The position numbers and the translations under genes were made by a program. Shown piece after piece: positions 18,190 to 29,043 of a stretch of DNA of 64,000 bases (positions are counted from its first letter, which is position 1; every line of letters begins with the position of its first letter). The notes beneath the pieces are model-generated. The model did not search any database, was not told the origin of the DNA, and saw only the letters and a list, made by a program, of their open reading frames with translations. Origin of the DNA: Mesorhizobium sp. NZP2298 (GTDB lineage: Bacteria; Pseudomonadota; Alphaproteobacteria; Rhizobiales; Rhizobiaceae); the NCBI RefSeq assembly GCF_013170825.1, contig NZ_CP033365.1:4910001-4974000 (forward strand), in the 5' to 3' direction.

Positions 18190-18479
18190 TGAAAATTCCG
18201 TAAGCGGGCACTCAGCGGCGTTACCGCCACGGCAATGGCCCTAAAACCGGTTCAAATGCAATTGGTTGCATCAACCCCTATGCCGAAAGTTTGTTTCCGC
18301 ACCACGACAGGGGCGTCCATCTTTCGACCAAACTCAAAGACGAGCGCCCCTCGCTCCCGTCAGGATCGATCGACGGAGAGGATTCGGGCTTTTTCGTGAT
18401 GCCGGCAAGAGCTTACGCTATATTTCGCCGGCATTGCGATCATGTTTGGAAACAGGCGGTAACCGTTGGCGCGAAAGCG
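18190..18479. other. ndvB upstream region
   Basis: 290 bases between the ndvB start and the hutD stop, both on the minus strand; it should contain the ndvB promoter. No convincing small gene or named operator was seen. Confidence 0.4.
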
Positions 18480-19058
18480 TCAGGCCGCGATGGTTATCCG
18501 GATCACGAACAACGTGGTATCCCGCACGGGTTCAACCCGCAGGATAGGTGCATCCGGCCCGAGCAGCAGCGTGTCGAGCGGCCCGAGGCGAATTGACCCG
18601 GCGTCGGGGAAAACAGCTTCGCCCTTGTGACAAAGGATGAGGGTCGAACCGGCCTCGGTTGCGATTTCCACAGGGCGCGAAATCGCCAGACGTTCGACCG
18701 AATGCAGCGTGCGGCCGCGGCGGGTCATGACGTTGAGATCGGTGATTGGGCCGGCGATCAGGGCCGCACTGGTCGGCAGGTCGGCCGGAAAGAAAAAAGG
18801 CGCGGAAGCCGGCGTTAACTGGGCCGCCGGCTGGCCGGCGATATCAAGCACGATCCCCTCGCCTTCGAGCACCGTCAGCGTGCGGTCGATGCCGGCAAAG
18901 CTGGAGAACGGCCCGCTGCCCTCGACACGTGCCATCGAGACGCGCCAGACGAAATCATCGAGGCCGGCGCCGTCAGGCGAGACCGCGATCTCGGTCGTCG
19001 TGCCGCCACCGTTCTTCCACGGCATCACGCGGTAGTCGGCGGCACGAAGGATGCGCAT
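18480..19058 (-). CDS. hutD: HutD family protein
   Basis: A 192-residue cupin-like protein. HutD-type features are the N-terminal VMPWKNGGGTTTEIAVSP, then FVWRVSMARVEGSGPFSSF and GIDRTLTVLEGEG. HutD is found in many proteobacterial histidine-utilisation clusters. Its exact role is not settled; it has been proposed to bind a pathway intermediate and limit over-induction. Here it is the last gene of the left-running hut operon, 12 bases after hutU. There is no signal peptide, so it should be cytoplasmic. Family assignment is secure from motifs and context. Confidence 0.92.
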   Translation of the reverse strand: MRILRAADYRVMPWKNGGGTTTEIAVSPDGAGLDDFVWRVSMARVEGSGPFSSFAGIDRTLTVLEGEGIVLDIAGQPAAQLTPASAPFFFPADLPTSAALIAGPITDLNVMTRRGRTLHSVERLAISRPVEIATEAGSTLILCHKGEAVFPDAGSIRLGPLDTLLLGPDAPILRVEPVRDTTLFVIRITIAA

Positions 19059-19070
19059 GACGTCAGCCTA

Positions 19071-20744
<1,674 letters not shown>

Positions 20745-20770
20745 TGTCCCTTCGAGTAAGGCGGCGCGCG

Positions 20771-21592
20771 TCAGCGCCCGGCCCAGTCAATGGCGGTTTC
20801 GAGAATCTGCTTCAGCGTGGCGCGGATCGGTGCAGCAAACCCGGCGTCGTAGGGTACCGGCCAATTGTCCGGTTCACCCTTTTCCTCGGGCTCGCGCATG
20901 TATCCGCGGTTGGAGAGCTCCATCTGCAAGGCGTGGACACCCTGTTGCGGCTGGCCAAAATGGCGTGTGATCCAGCCGCCCTTGAAGCGACCGTTGACGA
21001 CAAAGGTTTCGCCGGTTTCGGCCATGATCTGGCTGACCATTGCCTGCAGATTCGGATCGGCGCTCTTGCCGTCATTGGTGCCGAGGTTGAACACCGGCAG
21101 CGTGCCTTCGAACAGGCGCGGCAGCACCGAACGGATCGAGTGGCAGTCGTAGAGGACGATCTTGTCATGCAGGCCACGCAGCCGGGCGATCTCGGCCCGC
21201 AAGGCGGTATGATAAGGCACGAAGAATTTCTCGCGACGCTCGTCGACCTCCGACGGTCCCGGCTCTTCGCCCTCGCGGTAGAGCGGATCGCCATCGAAGG
21301 TCTCCGTCGGGCACAGGCCGGTCGTCGCCTGGCCGGGATAGAGCGAAGCACCCGAAGGATCGCGGTTGACGTCGATGACGGTGCGCGAGATCGCGGTGTG
21401 GACGACGGTGGCGCCGAGGCTGCCGGCGAAGTCATAGAGGTTATCGATCCACCAGTCGCAGTCGCGCCGGCCGAGCCAGGGCGAGACCAGCCGGTTTTCG
21501 AGGCCGGCAAGGTCGATGCCGGTGTGCGGGATCGACACCAGCAGGGGCGCTGTGCCTTGGCTAACGGTGAGCCAGGGTGTGGCGGCCATCAT
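20771..21592 (-). CDS. hutG: N-formylglutamate deformylase
   Basis: A 273-residue metal-dependent amidohydrolase that hydrolyses N-formylglutamate to glutamate and formate, the last step of the five-step hut pathway. Signature stretches are [10 protein letters not shown] near residue 24, [12 protein letters not shown] (about 44-55) and [11 protein letters not shown] (about 144-155). The ATG at 21592 overlaps the hutH stop by four bases (ATGA), so the two are translationally coupled. Presence of hutF in the same locus confirms that this organism uses the deiminase/deformylase route rather than direct formiminoglutamate hydrolysis. Confidence 0.95.
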   Translation of the reverse strand: MMAATPWLTVSQGTAPLLVSIPHTGIDLAGLENRLVSPWLGRRDCDWWIDNLYDFAGSLGATVVHTAISRTVIDVNRDPSGASLYPGQATTGLCPTETFDGDPLYREGEEPGPSEVDERREKFFVPYHTALRAEIARLRGLHDKIVLYDCHSIRSVLPRLFEGTLPVFNLGTNDGKSADPNLQAMVSQIMAETGETFVVNGRFKGGWITRHFGQPQQGVHALQMELSNRGYMREPEEKGEPDNWPVPYDAGFAAPIRATLKQILETAIDWAGR

Positions 21593-23130
21593 GCCGCTCC
21601 TGAAATCGAGGGCAGCGCCACCGCGCCGGCAGCCCTGACGGTCGCGCCGCTGCGCACCATGGCGATTGCCTTCTCCATGTCGGGATGAAAGTGCCGGTCA
21701 TTGTCGAGATGCGGCACTTCGGCACGGACCAGCTTGCGCACAGCCTCCAGCGCATCGCTCGACGCCAGCGGCTGGTGGAAATCGCACCCTTGCGCGGCGG
21801 CCAGCAATTCGATGGCGATCACAGCCGTCGCATTCTCGACCATGCCGATCAGCCGGCGCGCACCATGCGCGGCCATCGAAACGTGGTCTTCCTGATTGGC
21901 CGAGGTCGGGATCGAATCGACGCTGGCCGGATAGGCCTTCTGCTTGTTTTCCGAAACGAGTGCCGCCGCCGTCACCTGCGGGATCATGAAGCCGGAGTTC
22001 AGGCCGGGCTTCGGCGTCAAGAAGGCGGGCATGCCCGACAGCGCCGGATCGACCAGCATGGCAATGCGGCGTTCGGACAGCGAGCCGATCTCGCAAACGG
22101 CAAGCGCGATCATGTCGGCGGCGAAGGCCACAGGCTCAGCGTGGAAATTGCCGCCGGAGAGCGCGGTATCATCCTCTGCAAAGATCAGCGGGTTGTCGGT
22201 GACGCCATTGGCTTCGGTGCCCAGCGTGTCGGCCGCCTGGCGCAGCACGGTGAGTGCCGCCCCCATCACTTGCGGCTGGCAACGCAGGCAATAGGGATCC
22301 TGCACGCGCTCGTCGCCGATACGGTGCGATTCCCTGATAGCGCTGCCGGCCATCAGATTGCGCAGCGCGTCCGCCGTCTCGATCTGGCCGGGATGCTTTC
22401 TCAGCACATGGATACGCGGATCGAACGGAGCGTCGGACCCCTTTGCCGCGTCGGTCGACAGCGCGCCGGCAACCAATGCCGACTGGTAGAGCACTTCGGC
22501 CTCGAACAAGGCGGCAAGCGCATAGGCGGTGGAAAACTGGGTGCCGTTGAGCAGCGCCAGGCCTTCCTTGGCGCCCAATGTCACGGGCTCCAGGCCGTGC
22601 GAGACGAAAGCGACCTTGGCCGGGAAGCGGCCATGCGGCGTGAAGCATTCGCCGACGCCGATCATCACCGCCGTCATGTGCGACAGCGGCGCGAGATCGC
22701 CGGAAGCGCCGACTGAGCCCTGCGCCGGCACGACGGGGATGACGTCGTTGGCAAGCATCGCTTCCAGCAACTCGATGGTTTCGGCACGCACGCCGGAGGC
22801 GCCCTGCGCCAGGCTGGCAAGTTTCAGCGCCATCATCAGGCGGGCAATCGCGACCGGCATCGGCTCACCGACGCCGGCGGCGTGCGACAGCACGATGTTG
22901 CGCTGCAAGGTTTCGAGATCGCCGGCCGGGATGCGCACGCTGGCCAGTTTGCCGAAGCCGGTGTTGATGCCGTAAACCGGCTCACCCTTGGCAACGATCC
23001 TGGCGACAGCCTCGGCGCTCGCCTTGATCTTTGGGCGGCAGGCATCATCCAGCTTCGGCACGTCGCCACGGTAGATGGCGCGCCAGTCGGCCAGCGTCGC
23101 ATTGCCGGGCTTCAAGGTCAGTTCGGTCAT
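21589..23130 (-). CDS. hutH: histidine ammonia-lyase
   Basis: A 513-residue enzyme (EC 4.3.1.3) that deaminates histidine to urocanate, the committing step. The self-processing Ala-Ser-Gly triplet that forms the MIO electrophile is at residues 142-144 within [14 protein letters not shown], the canonical position. The substrate-binding [11 protein letters not shown] stretch is near residue 53. The gene overlaps hutI upstream and hutG downstream by four bases each. Cytoplasmic homotetramer by family knowledge. Confidence 0.97.
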   Translation of the reverse strand: MTELTLKPGNATLADWRAIYRGDVPKLDDACRPKIKASAEAVARIVAKGEPVYGINTGFGKLASVRIPAGDLETLQRNIVLSHAAGVGEPMPVAIARLMMALKLASLAQGASGVRAETIELLEAMLANDVIPVVPAQGSVGASGDLAPLSHMTAVMIGVGECFTPHGRFPAKVAFVSHGLEPVTLGAKEGLALLNGTQFSTAYALAALFEAEVLYQSALVAGALSTDAAKGSDAPFDPRIHVLRKHPGQIETADALRNLMAGSAIRESHRIGDERVQDPYCLRCQPQVMGAALTVLRQAADTLGTEANGVTDNPLIFAEDDTALSGGNFHAEPVAFAADMIALAVCEIGSLSERRIAMLVDPALSGMPAFLTPKPGLNSGFMIPQVTAAALVSENKQKAYPASVDSIPTSANQEDHVSMAAHGARRLIGMVENATAVIAIELLAAAQGCDFHQPLASSDALEAVRKLVRAEVPHLDNDRHFHPDMEKAIAMVRSGATVRAAGAVALPSISGAA

Positions 23131-24368
23131 TGTCCTCTCCAGATGCGGGCATGGAGCGGGTTGAAGCCCATGCGGTAAACGAGTTCGGCGGGACGCTCGA
23201 TGTCCCAGATCGCCAGATCGGCGGATTTTCCGGCTTCCAGCGTGCCGGCCTTATCGAGAAGGCCAAGCGCTCGCGCGGCCTCGCGGGTGACCCCGGCAAG
23301 GCATTCATCGACGGTCAACCCAAAGAGCGTCGCGGCCATATTCATGGCGAGCAACAGCGAGGTGAGCGGCGAAGTGCCGGGATTGCTGTCGGTCGCCACC
23401 GCCATCTTCACACCATGGCGGCGGAACAAGTCGACAGGCGGCTTCTTGGTTTCGCGGATGAAGTAATAGGCGCCTGGCAGGATCGTCGCCACCGTGCCGG
23501 CCTTCGCCATCGCGGCAGCGCCCGCCTCGTCCGTATATTCGAGATGGTCGGCCGACAGTGCGCCATAGCAGGCGGCAAGCGCTGCTCCGTGCAGGTTGGA
23601 CAGCTGGTCGGCGTGAAGCTTGACCGGCAGGCCCAAGGCCTTGGCGGCATCGAAAACCCGCGCCATCTGCTCCGGCGAGAAGGCGATGCCCTCGCAAAAA
23701 CCGTCCACCGCATCGGCCAGTCCCTCGGCGGCAACCTCCGGAACAATCTGCTTGGCGACCAAATCAATAAAAGCGTCCTTGTCACCCTTGGCTTCGGGCG
23801 GCAGTGCGTGTGCGGCGAGGCACGTCGTTCGGACGGTGACGGGGCGCTCATTCGCCAGCCGGCGGGCGGCGCGCAACGACTTCTTCTCGTTATCGAGATC
23901 GAGGCCATAGCCCGATTTGACCTCGACTGTCGTGACGCCTTCCGCCATCAGCGCATCGAGGCGCGGCAGCGTCTGGGCAACGAGTTCATCCTCGCTGGCG
24001 GCACGCAATGACTTGACCGAGGAAACAATACCGCCGCCAGCGCGGGCCACTTCTTCATAGGTAGCGCCAGCCAGCCGCATCTCGAATTCGCTGGCACGGT
24101 TGCCGGCATAGACCAGATGGGTGTGGCAGTCGATCAGGCCGGGCGTGATCCAGCGGCCCTCGCAGTCAATGGTCTCGGCGCCCTGCCCTGCCGAAGCCGG
24201 CATCTCCACTTCGGCGCCGACATAGACGATAAGCCCGTCGCGGGCAGCAATTGCGCCCTTCTCGACGACGCCGAGGCCAGCCGTGCCGTCGGCCATGGTC
24301 GCCAACCGCGCATTGCGCCACAGACGAAAGCCGCTCTTCCCGTTTGCTCCAACCATCATCTTTTCCAT
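23127..24368 (-). CDS. hutI: imidazolonepropionase
   Basis: A 413-residue amidohydrolase-superfamily enzyme (EC 3.5.2.7) that opens imidazolone propionate to formiminoglutamate, step three. The metal-binding HxH is in [14 protein letters not shown] (about residue 80), with later conserved [13 protein letters not shown] and [10 protein letters not shown] segments. It is the first gene of the left-running operon, so its start faces the operator at 24385-24398. The ATG at 24368 has no clear ribosome-binding site; ATGs at 24359 and 24356 are alternatives. Confidence 0.96.
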   Translation of the reverse strand: MEKMMVGANGKSGFRLWRNARLATMADGTAGLGVVEKGAIAARDGLIVYVGAEVEMPASAGQGAETIDCEGRWITPGLIDCHTHLVYAGNRASEFEMRLAGATYEEVARAGGGIVSSVKSLRAASEDELVAQTLPRLDALMAEGVTTVEVKSGYGLDLDNEKKSLRAARRLANERPVTVRTTCLAAHALPPEAKGDKDAFIDLVAKQIVPEVAAEGLADAVDGFCEGIAFSPEQMARVFDAAKALGLPVKLHADQLSNLHGAALAACYGALSADHLEYTDEAGAAAMAKAGTVATILPGAYYFIRETKKPPVDLFRRHGVKMAVATDSNPGTSPLTSLLLAMNMAATLFGLTVDECLAGVTREAARALGLLDKAGTLEAGKSADLAIWDIERPAELVYRMGFNPLHARIWRGQ

Positions 24369-24384
24369 TTGAAAGGATGGCGAT

Positions 24385-24398
24385 TATGTATATACATA
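24385..24398. promoter_or_regulatory. probable HutC operator
   Basis: TATGTATATACATA is a perfect 14-bp palindrome in the 85-base gap between the divergent hutI and hutF starts. It matches the TGTATATACA-type core recognised by GntR/HutC repressors. One site here could control both the hutIHGUD and hutFC transcription units. HutC itself is encoded at 25803-26543. Confidence 0.8.
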
Positions 24399-24453
24399 TT
24401 GAAACGCGGCGCAAGTGGTATCGTCGCCCGGGCATGCAGATTTGGAGGCGGAC

Positions 24454-25806
24454 GTGACGGTGATCTTTGCGGAACAGGCGCTTCTGCCCGAGGGCTGGCA
24501 AGGCAATGTCAGGATCGCGCTCGATGGAGGCCGTATCGCCTCCGTCGAAGCGGGTTCAGCTCCGCAGGCCGGCGACGAGCGCCACGCCATTCTCGTGCCC
24601 GGTATACCCAATCTGCACAGCCACGCCTTCCAGCGCGGCATGGCCGGATTGGCTGAGCTTCGCGGCCCTTCCGCCGACAGTTTCTGGAGCTGGCGCGAGG
24701 TGATGTACCGCTTCGCTCTGTCGATGACACCGGATCAGGTCGAAGCGGTTGCCGCGCAGCTCTATGTCGAGATGCTGGAGGCCGGGTTTTCGCGCGTCGG
24801 CGAATTCCACTATTTGCACCACGACCGCAATGGAAAGCCCTACGCCAATCTCGCCGAGATGGCCGAACGGATCGCAGCCGCGGCTGGCGAAACCGGTATC
24901 GGCCTGACGCTGCTGCCGGTGTTCTATGCGCATTCCTCCTTCGGCGGTGCCGCGCCGAACGAAGGCCAGCGCCGATTCATCAACGATGTGAATCGGTTCA
25001 CCCGGCTTGTTGAGAAGTCTAGCGAATCGGTTCGTGCGTTGAATCGAGCCGTCGTCGGTGTCGCACCGCACAGTTTGCGTGCGGCGACGCCGGAGGAATT
25101 GACCCAAATTGCCGCTTTGGCGCCGAATGGACCGATCCACATCCATGTCGCCGAGCAGGTGAAGGAAGTCGAGGACTGCCTTGCCTGGTCCGGCGCGCGC
25201 CCGGTCGAGTTTCTGCTTGGCGCTGCCGATGTCGATCAGCGCTGGTGCCTGATCCACGCCACGCATATGACCGACGCCGAAACCATCGGCATGGGGAAGA
25301 GCGGCGCCATTGCCGGCCTTTGCCCTATCACCGAGGCCAATCTCGGCGACGGTACTTTTGCCGCGCCGCTATTCACCGAGCATGGCGGCCGCTTCGGAAT
25401 CGGCTCCGATTCCAACGTGCTGATCGGACTGCCCGACGAATTGCGCCAGCTCGAATATTCCCAGCGCCTTGCCCACCGCGCCCGCAATGTGCTGGCGGTG
25501 GCCGGCGGCTCGACCGGGCGCGCGCTGTTTGATGCAGCACTCGATGGCGGCAGCGTCGCGCTTGGCGCCGGCGCCTCGCAGATCGCCGCCGGCGCTGCCG
25601 CCGATCTCGTCTCGCTCGACGCCAAGACCCCCTCGCTGGCCGGCAAGACCGGCGACGCAATACTCGACGCCTGGATTTTCGCCAATGGAAGCAAGGTCGA
25701 CTGCGTCTGGGTGCATGGGCAAAAACAGGTCAGCGGCGGCCGGCATGCACGGCGCGAAGCCATCGCCGAGCGCTTTCGCACTGTGATGACGGCGCTGTCG
25801 GCATGA
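24454..25806 (+). CDS. hutF: formimidoylglutamate deiminase
   Basis: A 450-residue amidohydrolase (EC 3.5.3.13) that converts N-formimidoylglutamate to N-formylglutamate and ammonia, step four. Metal-site motifs are LHSHAFQRGMAG near residue 55 and CLIHATHMTDAE, with a DSNVLIGLPDELR stretch near residue 320. The GTG at 24454 is chosen as start because GGAGG lies five bases upstream and the length then fits the family; the frame is open 13 codons further to an ATG at 24415 without a ribosome-binding site. The stop overlaps the hutC start by four bases. Confidence 0.95.
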   Translation: MTVIFAEQALLPEGWQGNVRIALDGGRIASVEAGSAPQAGDERHAILVPGIPNLHSHAFQRGMAGLAELRGPSADSFWSWREVMYRFALSMTPDQVEAVAAQLYVEMLEAGFSRVGEFHYLHHDRNGKPYANLAEMAERIAAAAGETGIGLTLLPVFYAHSSFGGAAPNEGQRRFINDVNRFTRLVEKSSESVRALNRAVVGVAPHSLRAATPEELTQIAALAPNGPIHIHVAEQVKEVEDCLAWSGARPVEFLLGAADVDQRWCLIHATHMTDAETIGMGKSGAIAGLCPITEANLGDGTFAAPLFTEHGGRFGIGSDSNVLIGLPDELRQLEYSQRLAHRARNVLAVAGGSTGRALFDAALDGGSVALGAGASQIAAGAAADLVSLDAKTPSLAGKTGDAILDAWIFANGSKVDCVWVHGQKQVSGGRHARREAIAERFRTVMTALSA

Positions 25807-26543
25807 GCACGGTCGAGACAGTTGATGCCGACAGTGGCGGTTCGCTGCACCAGCGCATCCTGTCCGACATCAGCGAAAAAATCCTGTCCGGTGCCTGGGC
25901 GCCCGGTCATCGCATTCCGTTCGAGCACGAGTTGACGACCGAGTACAATTGCTCGCGCATGACGGTGAACAAGGCCCTGTCGCAGTTGGCCAAGGCCGGG
26001 CTGATCGAACGCCGCCGCCGCTCAGGCAGCTTTGTCCGCCAACCGCAGTCGCAGGCAGCGGTGCTGGAACTTCACGACATCAGGATCGAGGTCGAATCAC
26101 TTGGCCTACCCTATCGTTACGAGCGGCTGGAGCGCCTGAAGCGGCGCAGCAACGCGGACGACAGAGCGCTGCTCGGGCTGTCCGCCGCAGGGTCATTGCT
26201 ATGGCTCGAAGGCCTGCATTTTGCCGGTGAGCGGCCCTTCGCCCTCGAGCAGCGCCTGATCAATCTTTCGGCGGTTCCGGAAGCCGGAGATGAAGAGTTC
26301 AGGGAAATCGCCGCCGGGCCCTGGCTGATCGGCCGTGTGCCGTGGAGCGAGGCCGAACACCGGATCCGTGCCATGGCCGCCGATGAGATTGTTGCCGACG
26401 CGCTCGACATCGATCCGGGCGCGCCCTGCCTGGTGGTCGAGCGCCGCACCTGGAGCGCGGAACACCCGGTCACCCATGTCCGGTTTGTCTATCCGGCGGA
26501 AAGCCACACGCTGGTGGCAAGGTTCACGCCGTCGCAGGGGTGA
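25803..26543 (+). CDS. hutC: histidine utilisation repressor HutC (GntR family)
   Basis: A 246-residue regulator with an N-terminal GntR winged helix (about residues 14-80; FEHELTTEYNCSRMTVNKALSQL contains the recognition helix) and a C-terminal UTRA effector domain (about 95-240). Urocanate is the usual inducer in this family. It is cotranscribed with hutF and should bind the palindrome at 24385-24398, giving negative autoregulation. Confidence 0.95.
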   Translation: MSTVETVDADSGGSLHQRILSDISEKILSGAWAPGHRIPFEHELTTEYNCSRMTVNKALSQLAKAGLIERRRRSGSFVRQPQSQAAVLELHDIRIEVESLGLPYRYERLERLKRRSNADDRALLGLSAAGSLLWLEGLHFAGERPFALEQRLINLSAVPEAGDEEFREIAAGPWLIGRVPWSEAEHRIRAMAADEIVADALDIDPGAPCLVVERRTWSAEHPVTHVRFVYPAESHTLVARFTPSQG

Positions 26544-26550
26544 GGCGTAT

Positions 26551-26591
26551 CCAGCCGAAGGCTGGCGAAAAGCCAACGATTTGGCTTTTCG
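26551..26591. terminator. double hairpin between hutC and ridA
   Basis: Two adjacent hairpins follow the hutC stop: CCAGCC-GAA-GGCTGG (26551-26565) and CGAAAAGCCAA-CGAT-TTGGCTTTTCG (26566-26591), the second a perfect 11-bp stem. The A-run and T-run inside the arms suit termination from either side of these convergent genes. Confidence 0.65.
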
Positions 26592-26730
26592 AACGCCGAA
26601 CGCCCGGAGCCATGGCGGAGGGCCGTTGCGCTGGGCTGGGTCCCCGCTGCCTTCGGCAGCGTCCCAGCGTTCGCTGGCCTTTCGACGCGCCACGGACGCG
26701 CCGAATTCGCTGACGCGAACCGGCTCCTCA

Positions 26731-26748
26731 CCCCCACAAGGGGGAGGT
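26731..26748. terminator. hairpin just downstream of ridA
   Basis: CCCCC-ACAA-GGGGG with flank AGGTAAAAGC lies about 10 bases after the ridA stop. It is the same element type as the hairpin after ndvA (7420-7440), including the AGGTAAAAG flank. Confidence 0.45.
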
Positions 26749-26754
26749 AAAAGC

Positions 26755-27099
26755 TCAAATCGCCGCGGTGACGATAATCTCGACCAGATATTCCGGGCCG
26801 GCGAGCTTGGCTTCGCCGGTGGCGCGGGCCGGGGTGTGGCCCTGCGGCACCCACTTGTCCCATTCCGAATTCATCTCGGCGAAGGTGCCCATGTCGGCCA
26901 GCCAGATGATCGCCTGAACGATCTTGGTCTTGTCGGTGCCGGCCTTGGCCAGCAATTCGTCGATGGTCGCCAGGATATCGCGGGTCTGCGAGGCGACGTT
27001 GCCGCCGGGTTCGCCGACCTGGCCGGCCAGATAGACCGTGTTGCCGTGGATGACGATCTGGCTCATGCGCGGGCCAACATCGATGCGACGAATGCTCAT
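26755..27099 (-). CDS. RidA/YjgF family reactive-intermediate deaminase
   Basis: A 114-residue protein of the Rid family, trimeric enzymes that hydrolyse reactive enamines/imines made by PLP enzymes. Family marks are NTVYLAGQVGE near residue 20, DELLAKAGTDKTKIVQA in the middle, and the PARATGEAKLAGPEYLVEI segment near the C-terminus with the conserved arginine. The ATG is preceded by a strong ribosome-binding site (AGGAAGGA). It is convergent with hutC, separated by the hairpins at 26551-26591, so it is not part of the hut operon. RidA itself or one of the Rid subfamilies cannot be separated by eye. Confidence 0.9.
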   Translation of the reverse strand: MSIRRIDVGPRMSQIVIHGNTVYLAGQVGEPGGNVASQTRDILATIDELLAKAGTDKTKIVQAIIWLADMGTFAEMNSEWDKWVPQGHTPARATGEAKLAGPEYLVEIIVTAAI

Positions 27100-27250
27100 G
27101 GGAGATTCCTTCCTGTTATGGGTGGCGACTGTTTAGAGTTGCGGTTCGCTTCGGGCAAGGCCGCCGGCGCCAATTCCCCTTGGACCAGCAAGGGTGAGAT
27201 TCACGGCAAGTTGAGCCGCCGGTCGCAATTCCGCCCGATTGGCTTGTTGA

Positions 27251-27268
27251 CTAATGTAATAACATCAC
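27251..27268. promoter_or_regulatory. Zur-like box upstream of znuCBA
   Basis: CTAATGTAATAACATCAC differs at few positions from the palindromic GTAATGTAATAACATTAC pattern of zinc-uptake regulator sites in alphaproteobacteria. It ends about 50 bases before the znuC ATG. A related site precedes the COG0523 gene. Confidence 0.7.
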
Positions 27269-27320
27269 ATATCCAATCGACCCCTGCCCGCAGCCGGGTT
27301 TCGCTGCTTCACGGAACGAC

Positions 27321-28139
27321 ATGACCCAGACCTGCCTGACCTTCCGTGACCTGACGCTGGGCTACAGCAGCCACCCGGCGATCCATCATCTCGACGGCAC
27401 GATCCGCAAGGGGTCGCTGACGGCCGTGGTCGGTGCCAATGGGTCCGGCAAATCGACGCTGATGAAGGGTATCGTCGGGGTCCTGAAGCCGATGGCTGGC
27501 GAGGTGGTTCGCGCACCCGGCGTGCGCGCCGCCTACCTTCCCCAGCAATCGGAACTCGACCGCTCCTTCCCGGCGCGTGTTGTCGACCTTGTTTCGCTGG
27601 GGCTCTGGCCGAAGCGCGGCATGCTCGGCCGCTATACCGCCAAGGATCGCGAGTCCGTCAGCCAGGCGCTGATGGCGGTCGGCCTTGGCGGCTTCGAGAA
27701 GCGCCCGATCGACACGCTGTCGGGCGGCCAGCTGCAACGCACGCTGTTTGCCCGCGTGCTGTTGCAGGATGCCGACCTGATCCTGCTCGACGAACCGTTC
27801 AACGCCGTCGATGCCAAGACTGTCGGTGACCTGATCGCCCTGATCAAGCGCTGGCATGGCGAAGAACGCACCATCATGGTGGTCGTCCATGATCTCGATC
27901 TGGTACGTCAGAATTTCCCCGAGACCCTGCTTTTGGCCCGCCAGCCGATCGCCTGGGGCGAAACGCGCGAGACGCTGAAGCCGGAAAACCTGTTGCGCGC
28001 CCGCCGTTTTCACGAAGCCTGGGAAGAGAACGCGCCCTGGTGCGAACCGGACGAGCACGCCCATGATCATGGCCACGATCACGATCATCACGGCCACGCT
28101 CACGACCATCATCACGGCGCCGGCCCGAGGGCTGCCTGA
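27321..28139 (+). CDS. znuC: zinc ABC transporter ATP-binding protein ZnuC
   Basis: A 272-residue ATPase that powers zinc uptake with the permease ZnuB and the binding protein ZnuA. Walker A is GANGSGKST (about residues 38-46), the signature is LSGGQLQRT near 133, and Walker B is LILLDEPFNAVD. The last 30 residues form a histidine-rich tail with 12 histidines among about 21 residues (alternating H, D, G and A), probably a zinc-binding or sensing segment. The stop overlaps the start of znuB by one base. The Zur-like box upstream and the CobW-type gene downstream favour zinc over manganese. Confidence 0.93.
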   Translation: MTQTCLTFRDLTLGYSSHPAIHHLDGTIRKGSLTAVVGANGSGKSTLMKGIVGVLKPMAGEVVRAPGVRAAYLPQQSELDRSFPARVVDLVSLGLWPKRGMLGRYTAKDRESVSQALMAVGLGGFEKRPIDTLSGGQLQRTLFARVLLQDADLILLDEPFNAVDAKTVGDLIALIKRWHGEERTIMVVVHDLDLVRQNFPETLLLARQPIAWGETRETLKPENLLRARRFHEAWEENAPWCEPDEHAHDHGHDHDHHGHAHDHHHGAGPRAA

Positions 28140-29014
28140 TGGACACGCTCTACAGTCTTTTCATCGCGCCCTTCGCCGATTTCGGCTTCATGCAGCGGGC
28201 GCTGTTCGGCTCGCTGATGCTGTCGCTCGGCGCCTGCCCTATCGGCGTCTTCCTGATGCTGCGGCGCATGAGCCTGTCGGGTGACGCCATGGCGCATGCC
28301 ATCCTGCCCGGGGCGGCCGCCGGCTTCCTGTTCTACGGCCTCGAAATTCTGCCGATGACCATTGGTGGCCTGATCGCCGGCATCGTCGTGGCGCTCGGCG
28401 CCGGTGCCGTCTCGCGCTTCACCATCCAGCGCGAGGATGCCTCAATGGCGGCCTTCTACCTGATATCACTCGCCATCGGCGTGCTGATGGTGTCGATCCG
28501 AGGCTCCAGCGTCGATCTCATGCATGTGCTGTTCGGTACGGTGCTGGCGCTCAACAATGAGGCGCTGATCCTGATCGGCGGCATCGTCGCGGTGACGTTG
28601 GTCAGCCTCGCTATCTTCTGGCGGGCGCTGGTCGCCGAATGCCTCGATCCGTTGTTTCTGCGTTCGGTCAGCAAGATGGGCAGCCCCGTGCATTTCATCT
28701 TCCTTGGTCTGGTTGTTCTCAATCTCGTCGGCGGCTTCCAGGCGCTCGGCACTTTGCTTTCCGTCGGGCTGATGATGTTGCCGGCGGCAGCCGCCCGCTT
28801 CTGGACGGTGCGCGTCGAGCCGATGTGCGTGCTGGCCGTGTTGATCGGCTTTGCCTCTTGCATCGCCGGGCTGCTTTTGTCCTATCACGCCTCGCTGCCG
28901 TCCGGTCCAGCCATCATCCTGTCGGCCGGCGTCGTCTATTTCGCCTCGATCCTGTTCGGCACGCGCGGCATTCTGCGCGCCCGCATCATCCATCACCGTC
29001 ACAGAACGGCCTGA
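28139..29014 (+). CDS. znuB: zinc ABC transporter permease ZnuB
   Basis: A 291-residue integral membrane protein of the ABC-3 permease family with about eight helices. The GDAMAHAILPGAAAGF stretch (about residues 47-62) is the conserved cytoplasmic segment typical of these metal permeases. It overlaps znuC and is followed by znuA after 29 bases, so all three form one operon. Confidence 0.93.
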   Translation: MDTLYSLFIAPFADFGFMQRALFGSLMLSLGACPIGVFLMLRRMSLSGDAMAHAILPGAAAGFLFYGLEILPMTIGGLIAGIVVALGAGAVSRFTIQREDASMAAFYLISLAIGVLMVSIRGSSVDLMHVLFGTVLALNNEALILIGGIVAVTLVSLAIFWRALVAECLDPLFLRSVSKMGSPVHFIFLGLVVLNLVGGFQALGTLLSVGLMMLPAAAARFWTVRVEPMCVLAVLIGFASCIAGLLLSYHASLPSGPAIILSAGVVYFASILFGTRGILRARIIHHRHRTA

Positions 29015-29043
29015 TCCCCGCCCCTGAAAGGAGACCCTCGTCC

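Noticed and set aside
9721..18192. Many long plus-strand frames inside ndvB (for example 11503-12831, 13639-14814, 15832-17760)
   Set aside because: They run antisense to a full-length, motif-rich ndvB gene and translate to His/Arg/Asp-rich shadow sequence without domains.
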